A stretch of 64,000 nucleotides of DNA from Pontiellaceae bacterium B12227 (GTDB lineage: Bacteria; Verrucomicrobiota; Kiritimatiellia; Kiritimatiellales; Pontiellaceae). Location: positions 124,001 through 188,000 of the forward strand of contig JAROAZ010000007.1 of NCBI GenBank assembly GCA_029432775.1, given 5' to 3'. Under the pieces are notes generated by a model that saw only the letters and a list, made by a program, of their open reading frames with translations, was not told the DNA's origin and ran no database searches. Below, piece after piece: positions 7,402-15,128 of this stretch. How positions within the stretch are numbered: the stretch's first letter is position 1; each line of letters starts with the position of its first letter. The position numbers and the translations under genes are program-made.

Positions 7402-8274
7402 ATGGATAAAAAACGAATCATCATAGCACTATGCATCGCGGCAGTTCTCGTACCGGCCTTCAGCCTGGTTCCCTGCAAATGGCCCATTGGATTAATCGGC
7501 ATGCTCCTGTTCGCGGGCGTCGGCACCTGGGAGTTTTACGGCCTGCTGAATGCCGGAGGCATCAAGACCTCCACGAAATGGGGCATCGGAAGCGGACTCG
7601 TTTTTGTTGCCGCCACCTGGTTCAACGCCCTCAGTAAACACCATCTGGCCTACGACGGCTTCCGCGTTTCCGACAAAGCACTCTGGTGTGTGCTGCTGAT
7701 TGTTATCCTTTCAAACTTCTTCCGTATACTAGCCTATCCCGACCTGCGTAAAGGTCTGGAAAGCTGCATGGGCACGATTCTTGGAATCGTGTATGTTCCA
7801 TTGCTCTGGAGTTTTGTGATTCGCCTCTTCCTGCTGGGCGACCTTTCAAAACCCGGTTGGGCCGCCTTTTATGTCATCCTCTGCATGAAAATGGCCGACT
7901 CCGGCGGCTATTTCTTCGGGACCCGTTTCGGCAAACACAAACTCGCGCCCACCATCTCTCCGAAAAAGAGCTGGGAAGGCCTCATTGGCGGCGTAGTTTT
8001 CTGCACCCTCGTCAATATCGGCTGGTGGATCGTTTCCAAAGGCCACATCAACAGCGCCGTACCCTTTTCCCTCCTCCACGCACTCATACTCGGCTTCCTT
8101 TTCCCCATCGTCGGAACAGTGGGCGATCTGGTCGAATCCATGTTTAAACGCGCGGTGGATGTAAAAGATTCCAACACTATGGTTTATGGACTCGGCGGTA
8201 TTCTGGACATGGTCGACAGCATTCTGTTCGCCGCCCCCATGCTTTTCATCTACATCGAACTTTTCCTCAAATAA
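7402..8274 (+). CDS. cdsA: phosphatidate cytidylyltransferase
   Basis: 290 residues with about 7-8 membrane segments. Makes CDP-diacylglycerol from phosphatidic acid and CTP, the branch point to phosphatidylglycerol and phosphatidylethanolamine. The core 'MADSGGYFFGTRFGKHKL' followed by 'PTISPKKSWEGLIGG' (residues about 170-200) carries the metal and substrate residues. The C-terminal signature is present but altered: 'KDSNTMVYGLGGILDMVDS' has Leu and Met where most bacterial enzymes have His and Arg. As I recall, planctomycete CdsA sequences show a similar 'GLGG..D' form, which supports a PVC origin. Nine bases after uppS. Confidence 0.95.
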   Translation: MDKKRIIIALCIAAVLVPAFSLVPCKWPIGLIGMLLFAGVGTWEFYGLLNAGGIKTSTKWGIGSGLVFVAATWFNALSKHHLAYDGFRVSDKALWCVLLIVILSNFFRILAYPDLRKGLESCMGTILGIVYVPLLWSFVIRLFLLGDLSKPGWAAFYVILCMKMADSGGYFFGTRFGKHKLAPTISPKKSWEGLIGGVVFCTLVNIGWWIVSKGHINSAVPFSLLHALILGFLFPIVGTVGDLVESMFKRAVDVKDSNTMVYGLGGILDMVDSILFAAPMLFIYIELFLK

Positions 8275-8292
8275 CCTTCCAAGGAACTTCCC

Positions 8293-9690
8293 ATGCTCAC
8301 GATTCTCTACATCGTCGTAATGACACTATTTTTGTTCGGTATTACCATTTTCGTCCACGAATGGGGCCATTTCATCGTGGCCAAAAAGTGCGGTCTCAAA
8401 ATTGAAGCCTTTTCCATTGGCATGGGGCCCGCACTCTGGAAAAAAGAGGTGGATGGAATCCTGTATAAAATCGGAGCCTTCCCCATTGGCGGCTATGTTT
8501 CCCTGCCGCAGCTCGATCCCGCCGGCATGGAAAAAATTCAGGGCGATAACGACGAAGCCGACCGGGATACCCTGCCCGATGTCTCGCCCCTGAAAAAAAT
8601 TGCGGTCGCCGTCGCCGGTCCCATCTGCAATATCATTTTCGCCTTCCTGCTCGCGATGATTGTCGCGACAGCCAACAATCAGGAAGTGCTCGCCATTGTC
8701 GGAACCGTGGCCGAAGACTCTGTTGCTGCGGAAAAAGGGCTCAAGCCGGCCGATCAGGTGATTGCCGTAAACGGCAAGCCGATCAAATCCTGGTACGATG
8801 GTCAGGTGGAAGCACTGCTCACCGGCGGTGACTTTGAAGTCACACTCACCGTACTCTCCGCTGGCGAAACGCGAGAGATCACCCTGACAGCAAACAATCC
8901 GGAAAATGGCGATGTCCTGATTCCGGGCATTTCCGAAGCCATTCCCTGTGTTCTGGGGCGTGTCACCCCCGGCTCCCCGGCCGAAGCTGCGGGCATTCAG
9001 CCCAACGACTTCGTTAAAGAATTTGCAGGCACCCCCGTCATCGACTGGAACCATTTCACCGAGCTCGTCCAGAAACACCCGGACGAAACGGTTCCCATGG
9101 TGGTGCTGCGGGATGACGAACTGGTCTCCCTGACCGTTACTCCGAAATATGACGAAGGCCTGGAGCGTGCGTTGGTGGGCGTAAACCTCGGCGGTTCCAT
9201 GTCCATGCCCTGGACCCTCACCGGCAACCCACTGGAACAGGTTAAAAGCGATTCCCTCTCTATATTCCGACTGCTCAAAGCTCTCACCACCCCGAGCGAA
9301 TCCAAACAGGCTGCCGGCGGACTCGGTGGCCCCGTGGCGATCTTTACCATGATTACCTTCGCTCTGAAAATGGGCATCATCAACGCACTGGGCCTGATCC
9401 GCTTTATCAACATCAACCTGGCCGTGCTCAACCTGTTGCCCCTGCCGGTTCTCGACGGTGGCCACATCTGCTTTGCCCTGTGGGAAATGATTACCAAACG
9501 CAAAGTGCACCCAAAAGTCGTGGCCTCGCTGGTCAATGTATTCGCCATCCTGCTGCTCTCCGCCATGGTCTTCCTCTCCTGGCGCGATGCCGACCGCAAC
9601 TGGAACATCAGCCGCTTCTTCAAAAAAGCACCGGCAGAACAAGTGGAAGCAGCTCCTGAAGCACCCGCAGCAGAAACTGCTATTGAGTAA
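8293..9690 (+). CDS. rseP: site-2 zinc metalloprotease RseP
   Basis: 465 residues. Membrane-embedded protease that cuts substrates such as anti-sigma factors and leftover signal peptides. The first membrane helix holds the zinc motif HEWGH (residues 22-26). Two tandem PDZ-like domains follow (about 130-300), including 'VNGKPIKSW' and 'VTPGSPAEAAGIQPND'. A C-terminal membrane segment contains 'NLLPLPVLDGGH' with the third zinc ligand Asp. The length fits the two-PDZ form. The tail is Ala/Glu-rich. The stop overlaps the start of the next gene. Confidence 0.95.
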   Translation: MLTILYIVVMTLFLFGITIFVHEWGHFIVAKKCGLKIEAFSIGMGPALWKKEVDGILYKIGAFPIGGYVSLPQLDPAGMEKIQGDNDEADRDTLPDVSPLKKIAVAVAGPICNIIFAFLLAMIVATANNQEVLAIVGTVAEDSVAAEKGLKPADQVIAVNGKPIKSWYDGQVEALLTGGDFEVTLTVLSAGETREITLTANNPENGDVLIPGISEAIPCVLGRVTPGSPAEAAGIQPNDFVKEFAGTPVIDWNHFTELVQKHPDETVPMVVLRDDELVSLTVTPKYDEGLERALVGVNLGGSMSMPWTLTGNPLEQVKSDSLSIFRLLKALTTPSESKQAAGGLGGPVAIFTMITFALKMGIINALGLIRFININLAVLNLLPLPVLDGGHICFALWEMITKRKVHPKVVASLVNVFAILLLSAMVFLSWRDADRNWNISRFFKKAPAEQVEAAPEAPAAETAIE

Positions 9691-10064
9691 TGAAACGAAC
9701 CTACAAAAAGCGGGCGTTGTTTGATTTCAAACGACTGGGGCAGTTCACCTTTACGCTTTTTGTTGTCTTCATTGCGTATAAAATCCTGACGCCTCCGAGC
9801 AACGAAACCGTTCGGATCACTTCCCCGGACGGCTCAAAAACCGCCCGTTTGAGAACCTTTTTCTACTACGACAACCAGCCGTCCTATAAGGTTTATTACC
9901 GGGAGGAAGGCAAACGGGTCTGGCTCAGCCTGCTCTCTTTGCCAGCCTATACCAATACCCCGCCCGAAACGCATCAGCCCGACCTGAAGTGGAGCCCCGA
10001 TTCCGGGCAGATCGACCTTCTCCTCAGCGGAACCTCTGTGTGGCACCACGCCTTCGCGGAATAA
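9690..10064 (+). CDS. small membrane-anchored protein of unknown function
   Basis: 124 residues; its ATG overlaps the rseP stop (TAATG), so it is translationally coupled to rseP. A basic N-terminus (KRTYKKR) and one hydrophobic segment (about 18-32) predict a single-pass anchor. The outer part contains 'SPDGSKTARLRTFFYYDNQP' and 'LKWSPDSGQIDLLLSG', which recall WD40/TolB-like beta-propeller blades ('SPDG', 'WSPDS'). No family recognised. A palindrome copy (10069-10083) lies just after the stop. Confidence 0.65.
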   Translation: MKRTYKKRALFDFKRLGQFTFTLFVVFIAYKILTPPSNETVRITSPDGSKTARLRTFFYYDNQPSYKVYYREEGKRVWLSLLSLPAYTNTPPETHQPDLKWSPDSGQIDLLLSGTSVWHHAFAE

Positions 10065-10146
10065 AAATTTCCAATCCCTGGAAAATATTTTGCAGCACCC
10101 TTCGTTATTCAACCGTACCGGGGAAGTAATTGAACGGAGGCAACAA

Positions 10147-11430
10147 ATGAAAACGAAAACCGGATTGATCATCACAGCAACTACCGTGCTGGCTGGAGTC
10201 ATTACAGTCAGCGCATATCCTCAGCAACAAGGAGCAAACCCACCACAACAGAATATGCGGCAGCGCGGACCTGAAGGATTCAATCAGCAGCAATCACCGC
10301 GTCAGGCGCATGGCCGACCGCAAATGGACCAACAGAACCGCCGCCCGCAACAGGGCCCGGCAATGCAGCAGCGCCGCGGACAAGGACCGCAAGATGCTCA
10401 GGTTCAGGGCCGCCACAACCAACAGCGACAGTTTCCGCAAGCTCAGCGCGGGCCGGCGGTTCAAGGCCGTCGTTCGCAGGGTCCACAGGCGATGCAGTTC
10501 GGCCGGGGACAAGGACAGCAGAATGCTATACAGAGCCGGCGCAATCTGAATCAGATGCACCAGGGTCGTCGACAACAGGCCGTTCAGGGCCAACGCTCCC
10601 AAAGACCGATGATGAACCAGCGCAATGCTCAGGCTATTCAAGGGCAAAACAACCAACGCCGGTTTCCCCAGGCTCAGCGCCAACAGGCTGTTCAAGGCCG
10701 TCGTTCGCAGGGTCCACAGGCCATGCAGGGCCGGCGCAACCTGAATCAGATGCACCAGGGTCGTCGCCAACAGGGCGTTCAGGGCCAACGCTCCCAAAGA
10801 CCGATGATGAACCAGCGTAATGCTCAGGCTATCCAGGGTCGAAATAATCAGCGACAGTTCCCGCAGGCTCAGCACCAGCAGGCCATTCAAGGCCCACGTT
10901 CGCAGGGACCGCAGGCCATGCAGGGCCGCCGAGGACAAGGATCACGCAGCGCCCAGGCCTCTCAGGGTCGGAATAATCAGCGCCAGTTCCCGCAGGCTCA
11001 GCGCCAGCAAGCTGTTCAAGGCCCACGCTCGCAGGGACCACAGGCCATGCAGAACCGCCGCGGACAGGACCAGCGTAACACTCAGGTTCGGGGTCAGCAA
11101 AACCAGAACCAGTCAGAGCAAGGTCGTCGTCAGCAGGCTGTTCAAGGCCAGCGTTCGCAGGGACCGCAGGCAAATCAGAGCCGCGGACAACGACTCACAC
11201 AGGATCAGCGCGAAAAAATCCTGAAAAAGTTTGATGAGGATAAGGATGGAAAACTTTCCGCCGCAGAACGTGAAGAAGCAAAAAATGCGTGGAAACAGCA
11301 TAGAAGCAAACGAAATAACAGGCAGACCAAAACTCATCCTGAAAAATCAGAACCAATTGATAATGAAGTGGTAGGACCTAAAAAACCCACCCCGCAAACC
11401 AGCACTCCTGAACCGGAAGCGGGCGAATGA
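10147..11430 (+). CDS. secreted Gln/Arg-rich tandem-repeat protein with EF-hand
   Basis: 427 residues from an ATG with a strong ribosome binding site (GGAGG, 6 bases upstream). A signal peptide (hydrophobic to 'ITVSA', about residue 23) is followed by about 325 residues of low-complexity, Gln/Arg/Asn-rich repeats. These are built from units such as 'FPQAQRQQAVQG', 'RRSQGPQAMQ', 'RRNLNQMHQG' and 'RPMMNQRNAQAIQG'. The C-terminus holds one canonical EF-hand loop, 'DEDKDGKLSAAERE' (Ca ligands Asp, Asp, Asp, Leu backbone, Glu), then a Lys/Pro-rich tail. It is strongly basic. Function unknown; EF-hand plus repeat proteins are common in PVC genomes and may act at the surface, for example binding anionic polysaccharide or DNA. 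Followed by two hairpins, the second a terminator. Confidence 0.85.
   Translation: MKTKTGLIITATTVLAGVITVSAYPQQQGANPPQQNMRQRGPEGFNQQQSPRQAHGRPQMDQQNRRPQQGPAMQQRRGQGPQDAQVQGRHNQQRQFPQAQRGPAVQGRRSQGPQAMQFGRGQGQQNAIQSRRNLNQMHQGRRQQAVQGQRSQRPMMNQRNAQAIQGQNNQRRFPQAQRQQAVQGRRSQGPQAMQGRRNLNQMHQGRRQQGVQGQRSQRPMMNQRNAQAIQGRNNQRQFPQAQHQQAIQGPRSQGPQAMQGRRGQGSRSAQASQGRNNQRQFPQAQRQQAVQGPRSQGPQAMQNRRGQDQRNTQVRGQQNQNQSEQGRRQQAVQGQRSQGPQANQSRGQRLTQDQREKILKKFDEDKDGKLSAAEREEAKNAWKQHRSKRNNRQTKTHPEKSEPIDNEVVGPKKPTPQTSTPEPEAGE
10430..11180 (+). repeat. tandem coding repeats
   Basis: Four imperfect copies of a long unit, each beginning near '[QR]FPQAQ' and lasting roughly 43-75 residues. Two of them share a near-identical block encoding the RRNLNQ...NAQAIQG stretch. 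DNA identity between neighbouring copies is high enough to expect slippage or recombination. Confidence 0.8.
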
Positions 11431-11458
11431 AAAAATAATTAATAAATAATGTCCACAA

Positions 11459-11484
11459 ACCCACACGGGTTGCGTCTTGTGGGT
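11459..11484 (+). other. hairpin after the repeat-protein gene
   Basis: ACCCACA (11459-11465) pairs with TGTGGGT (11478-11484) around a 12-base loop. Followed by TATATAT rather than a T-run; may be a processing or stability hairpin ahead of the terminator at 11511. Confidence 0.4.
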
Positions 11485-11510
11485 ATATATGTTCCCGCGG
11501 GATCATATAG

Positions 11511-11556
11511 GCGGCGTAAGGTTTCCCTCCTCTTTTCCTTGCGCCGCTTTCTTTTT
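11511..11556 (+). terminator. rho-independent terminator
   Basis: GCGGCGTAAGG (11511-11521) pairs with CCTTGCGCCGC (11537-11547) with one G-T wobble and a pyrimidine-rich loop, then TTTCTTTTT. Ends the transcript of the Gln/Arg-rich repeat protein. Confidence 0.8.
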
Positions 11557-11596
11557 GCCCTCGTGCGGCGGAACCGACTTCCAATGATTGGAACCC

Positions 11597-13312
11597 TTAT
11601 TCCAGGAAATAGTTATAATCGCGCGCTTCTTTGGATTCAATGACTTCCATGGCATCTTCCGGACTGATTGCCGCAATCAGCCGTTCCCGAATGGCGCTAT
11701 CGGAAACCATGGATGAAAGGCTGGACAGTACCTTCAGATGCAGATCTTTTTTATCCTGAGGGGTCACAATCAGCATGATCAGCTTGACCGGCTCCCCATC
11801 GGGGGCGTCAAAATCAATCCCCTCGCGGCAGATTGCCATGACTCCCTGAATGGAGGGTCCTTTTTCAATATGTCCGTGCGGAATGGCAATGGACCGGCCC
11901 ATGGCGGTCGACATATCCTGCTCGCGGGCCACAACGGACTGATATAACTCATCCTGACTGATATGCTCCACCCGATGCGTCTTCATCAGGAAGGTAACCA
12001 GTTGACGAATTGCATCCCATTTATCCAGGGCCTTTAAGTCAACCACGATGAATTCTTCGGCCAGGAATTCGACCAGCCGCTGACGATCCCGATTCGCCTC
12101 GCCCGAGCGGGCCAGCGCCGCCTTGGTGGCAAAAGGTCCGACAATTTCAGCCACGGTTACACCAGCCAGAATGATGGCCCCCACGGCCTGCTTAATTTCT
12201 TCCGGAACAAACGAGTCGTTGCTGAGCAGTACAACCAGACCAATGGCGATACCCGATTGAGGATAGAGCGCATACGACATATTCTGCCAAATGCGCCGCG
12301 AGCTTTTCCCGAGATATCCTCCAAGGGCCGACCCGATACTTTTACCGAGAACGCGGGCTCCAATATAAACGGTGGCTGCCACGCCGACGGCCAGCAAAGC
12401 ATCCAGGTGCAGAGAAACTCCGGCCAACGTAAAAAAGATGACGTACAGCGTCGGCTCCAGCGGAGTGAGCGTATTGAGCTGTCTTTCCGCAACTTCCGAG
12501 CTGTTTCCCAGATATACGCCGAAGAACAGGCAGACCAGCAACGGACTCAAATGAAGATATGCCGCCAGGCCGTCGAGCAGCATAATGGCCAGCAGGATGG
12601 TGGTGAAATCATGAAACTTCGGCTTGGAAACCAGCACCTTGGTAATCCACCCCATTCCGAGACCCAGCACAAGTGCACCGACCAGATGATATCCGGAAAG
12701 GATAAGCGCATCGTCGATTTTACCGGTCGTTTCTCCGCTCTCAAAATATGCGGAAACAAATGTCCGCATCATTACAAAGATCAGGATGCAAAGAATATTA
12801 TTCAGAGCGACGGCCGAAATCAGCGTTTTCACAAATGGTCCCTTTGCACGGGACTCGCGAATCAATGCAATCGTCGTGGCCGGAGCTGTTGAAGCCGCAA
12901 TCCCGCCCAGTAGCAACGTGGTCGGCCAATCCATCCCGAACAGCTTGCAGGCAACGACGACCGTTAAAACAGAAAATGTCACTTCGAACAGGGAAATGGA
13001 GATAATACGTCGCAACGAGTTATGAATTCGCCGATAGGAAAGGTGTCCGCCAATGCTCACCGCCACGAGACTCATGGCAAAGGTGGCAATCGGCTGCATA
13101 TCGTGTAGCTGCTCATGCGTGCCGATCAGGCCCAGACAGGTCGGCCCTATCACAATGCCCCCGAGAATATTTCCGGTCACATGAGGCAGCTTGAAAAATT
13201 TTCCCACCCAATCTCCGGCAAATCCGGCAAGAATCAGAATGCCGACCACAAGAAACGGGCTCAGATGTCCCGTGTGCAAAATTGAATCAATTATATCTTT
13301 CAGAGCTTCCAC
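11597..13312 (-). CDS. cation/proton antiporter (CPA2) fused to PTS EIIA domain
   Basis: 571 residues from a GTG with AAGGA 7 bases upstream. Residues about 15-400 form a CPA2-type sodium/proton exchanger with some 12 membrane segments ('VTGNILGGIVIGPTCLGLIG', 'GGIAASTAPATTIALI', 'YPQSGIAIGLVVL'). Residues about 425-565 are a type-2 EIIA domain (mannitol/fructose/Ntr) whose phospho-accepting His is kept in 'SIAIPHGHIEKG'. Such fusions are known in marine bacteria and suggest that ion exchange responds to the phosphotransfer state; no other PTS gene is in the window. A palindrome (11579-11593) sits directly after the stop. Confidence 0.9.
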   Translation of the reverse strand: MEALKDIIDSILHTGHLSPFLVVGILILAGFAGDWVGKFFKLPHVTGNILGGIVIGPTCLGLIGTHEQLHDMQPIATFAMSLVAVSIGGHLSYRRIHNSLRRIISISLFEVTFSVLTVVVACKLFGMDWPTTLLLGGIAASTAPATTIALIRESRAKGPFVKTLISAVALNNILCILIFVMMRTFVSAYFESGETTGKIDDALILSGYHLVGALVLGLGMGWITKVLVSKPKFHDFTTILLAIMLLDGLAAYLHLSPLLVCLFFGVYLGNSSEVAERQLNTLTPLEPTLYVIFFTLAGVSLHLDALLAVGVAATVYIGARVLGKSIGSALGGYLGKSSRRIWQNMSYALYPQSGIAIGLVVLLSNDSFVPEEIKQAVGAIILAGVTVAEIVGPFATKAALARSGEANRDRQRLVEFLAEEFIVVDLKALDKWDAIRQLVTFLMKTHRVEHISQDELYQSVVAREQDMSTAMGRSIAIPHGHIEKGPSIQGVMAICREGIDFDAPDGEPVKLIMLIVTPQDKKDLHLKVLSSLSSMVSDSAIRERLIAAISPEDAMEVIESKEARDYNYFLE

Positions 13313-13412
13313 AATAGTTCCTTATCAGGTTGCACGCCATGCGTATGAAAAGGATTCTGTCAAAGCACAGAAAAGAAGGCAAGTAATCAGGACAGAATCT
13401 AAATAGGTCGTA

Positions 13413-15125
13413 CTACTGCGAAGCACGGATATGCTGAACCTGAAGTTGCAGGGAGGTATTCCCCATCCACTGATTTTCCTTAAGCATGAACGCCACATCC
13501 AGTTTGCCGGAGGGCAGTTGCTCAAGGGGATAATTAAAAGCAATCGCCTCGAACTTCCGACCATTGGAAACCAGCGATAGTTTTAAATGGGATTCTCCCA
13601 CCACTCTGGGTGAGCCCGAAACCGCCGCCTGCTTCAAGGCCCAGACCGGCTCCGGATTATTCTGGCCGAAGGGCCGTAATTGCTTCAACTGTTCAAGAAA
13701 ATCCCAGTTAATCTGTTCTGCATCAACCACGGCATCAATATACTGAACCGGTTCGAGGTCCTTATCCGCCAACGCGCCGGCCACAACCGCATTAAAATCA
13801 TGTTTGAACTGGTCCAGGCGGCCGGCTTTTACTTCCAGCCCGGCGGCCATTTGATGCCCTCCGAACTTAGAAAGGCAGTCCTCGCAGGCCTGGAGGCCAT
13901 CCAGCATATTATATTCTTCAATACTCCGGCAGGAGCCCCGGGCACTGCCGTCGTCATCAATTCCCATAATAATGGACGGGCGGTTATAGTGCCGCGACAC
14001 GCGGGAAGCCACAATACCAACCACCCCGGGATGCCAGCCTTCCCGGGCGACGACCAGACCGAAGTGCTTTTCCGGATCAAAATATTCATCGATCTCCTCA
14101 AAGGCCGCATCGGCCATCTCGCGCTCGATCTTCCGCCGTTCGGCATTTGTATCGTCCAGCAGATGCGCAATTTTCTGCGCCTCCGAAGGACTTGGCGTGA
14201 TCAGGAGCTGCAGCGCCTGCATCGGCTGGCCAATACGCCCGGCAGCATTAATCCGCGGTCCGAGCTGAAATCCCAGATGAAAGGTATCCGGCTCCCCTTT
14301 TACCCCGGATACCGTTTTAAGCGCCTCCAGTCCGGCCCATTTTGTCGCAGCCAACTGGGCCAGTCCATGGCGCACCAGAATTCGGTTTTCATCCACCAGC
14401 GGGACAATGTCTGCAACCGTGCCCAGCGCCACAATATCAAGGTAGTCCCGCAGATCGACTCCGGCGGCACTCGCCTTTTTTAAACCGCGGCCTTTTTTGA
14501 CCATGGCATGCGCCAGCTTGAAGGCCACCCCGACACCGGAAAGAATTTCCAGTTTGGGTAAATTTCCAAGCTTTGGATTAATCAGAGCAAAGGCAGGTGC
14601 GGTCTGCTCCTCGGGTTCGTGGTGATCGGTAACGATTACATCCACACCACGCTCCTGCGCCACACGCACGCTTTCCACCGAGTTCACACCACAATCAACA
14701 GAAACCACAACGGTCGAACCGTGTTCCTGCAGGCAGCGATCCATCGCATCCGGAGAGAGGCCGTATCCTTCGTCCAGCCGATCAGGTATGAACGGTTTCG
14801 CATTTGCCCCCAGAGCGATAAAAATGCGGGTAAGCAGCGAGGCCGAGGTAACCCCGTCTACATCGTAGTCGCCGAAAATGGTCATGGTTTCTTCGGCATC
14901 AATGGCTTTCCAAAGTCTGGAAACAGCCTTTTCCATATCCGGCAGCAAAAAGGGATCGGTCAGGTTGGCCAGTCGGGGCTCCGTGAAAGCTTCGGCCGCT
15001 TGCAATGTCTGGAAGCCGCGAAGTACGAGAATGCGTGCAATGGGGTCCGGGAAACCGCTTTCGCGGATCAGATCGTTGACTGCCTCTTCATCAACGGGTT
15101 TGATTTTCCAGCGTCTGGAAGGCAT
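13413..15125 (-). CDS. recJ: single-stranded-DNA-specific exonuclease RecJ
   Basis: 570 residues, standard length. A 5'-3' exonuclease in recombination and mismatch repair. DHH-family motifs are intact: 'FGDYDVDGVTSASLL' (about residues 84-98), 'VSVDCGVNS', 'VIVTDHHEPE' (the DHH motif), and the DHHA1 domain with 'GRIGQPMQALQLL' and 'SKFGGHQMAAGLEV' (GGHxxAAG). It begins 3 bases after the stop of the locus A nucleotidyltransferase-like gene, so it is the last gene of that operon. Three palindrome copies lie in it (13555, 14908, 15106), one at its very start encoding the S-R-R-W-K residues. Confidence 0.95.
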   Translation of the reverse strand: MPSRRWKIKPVDEEAVNDLIRESGFPDPIARILVLRGFQTLQAAEAFTEPRLANLTDPFLLPDMEKAVSRLWKAIDAEETMTIFGDYDVDGVTSASLLTRIFIALGANAKPFIPDRLDEGYGLSPDAMDRCLQEHGSTVVVSVDCGVNSVESVRVAQERGVDVIVTDHHEPEEQTAPAFALINPKLGNLPKLEILSGVGVAFKLAHAMVKKGRGLKKASAAGVDLRDYLDIVALGTVADIVPLVDENRILVRHGLAQLAATKWAGLEALKTVSGVKGEPDTFHLGFQLGPRINAAGRIGQPMQALQLLITPSPSEAQKIAHLLDDTNAERRKIEREMADAAFEEIDEYFDPEKHFGLVVAREGWHPGVVGIVASRVSRHYNRPSIIMGIDDDGSARGSCRSIEEYNMLDGLQACEDCLSKFGGHQMAAGLEVKAGRLDQFKHDFNAVVAGALADKDLEPVQYIDAVVDAEQINWDFLEQLKQLRPFGQNNPEPVWALKQAAVSGSPRVVGESHLKLSLVSNGRKFEAIAFNYPLEQLPSGKLDVAFMLKENQWMGNTSLQLQVQHIRASQ

Positions 15126-15128
15126 CGG

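Noticed and set aside
11459..11556. Integron attC-like or structured RNA after the repeat-protein gene
   Set aside because: The two hairpins lack attC core sites and no integrase is present; the second is a normal terminator.
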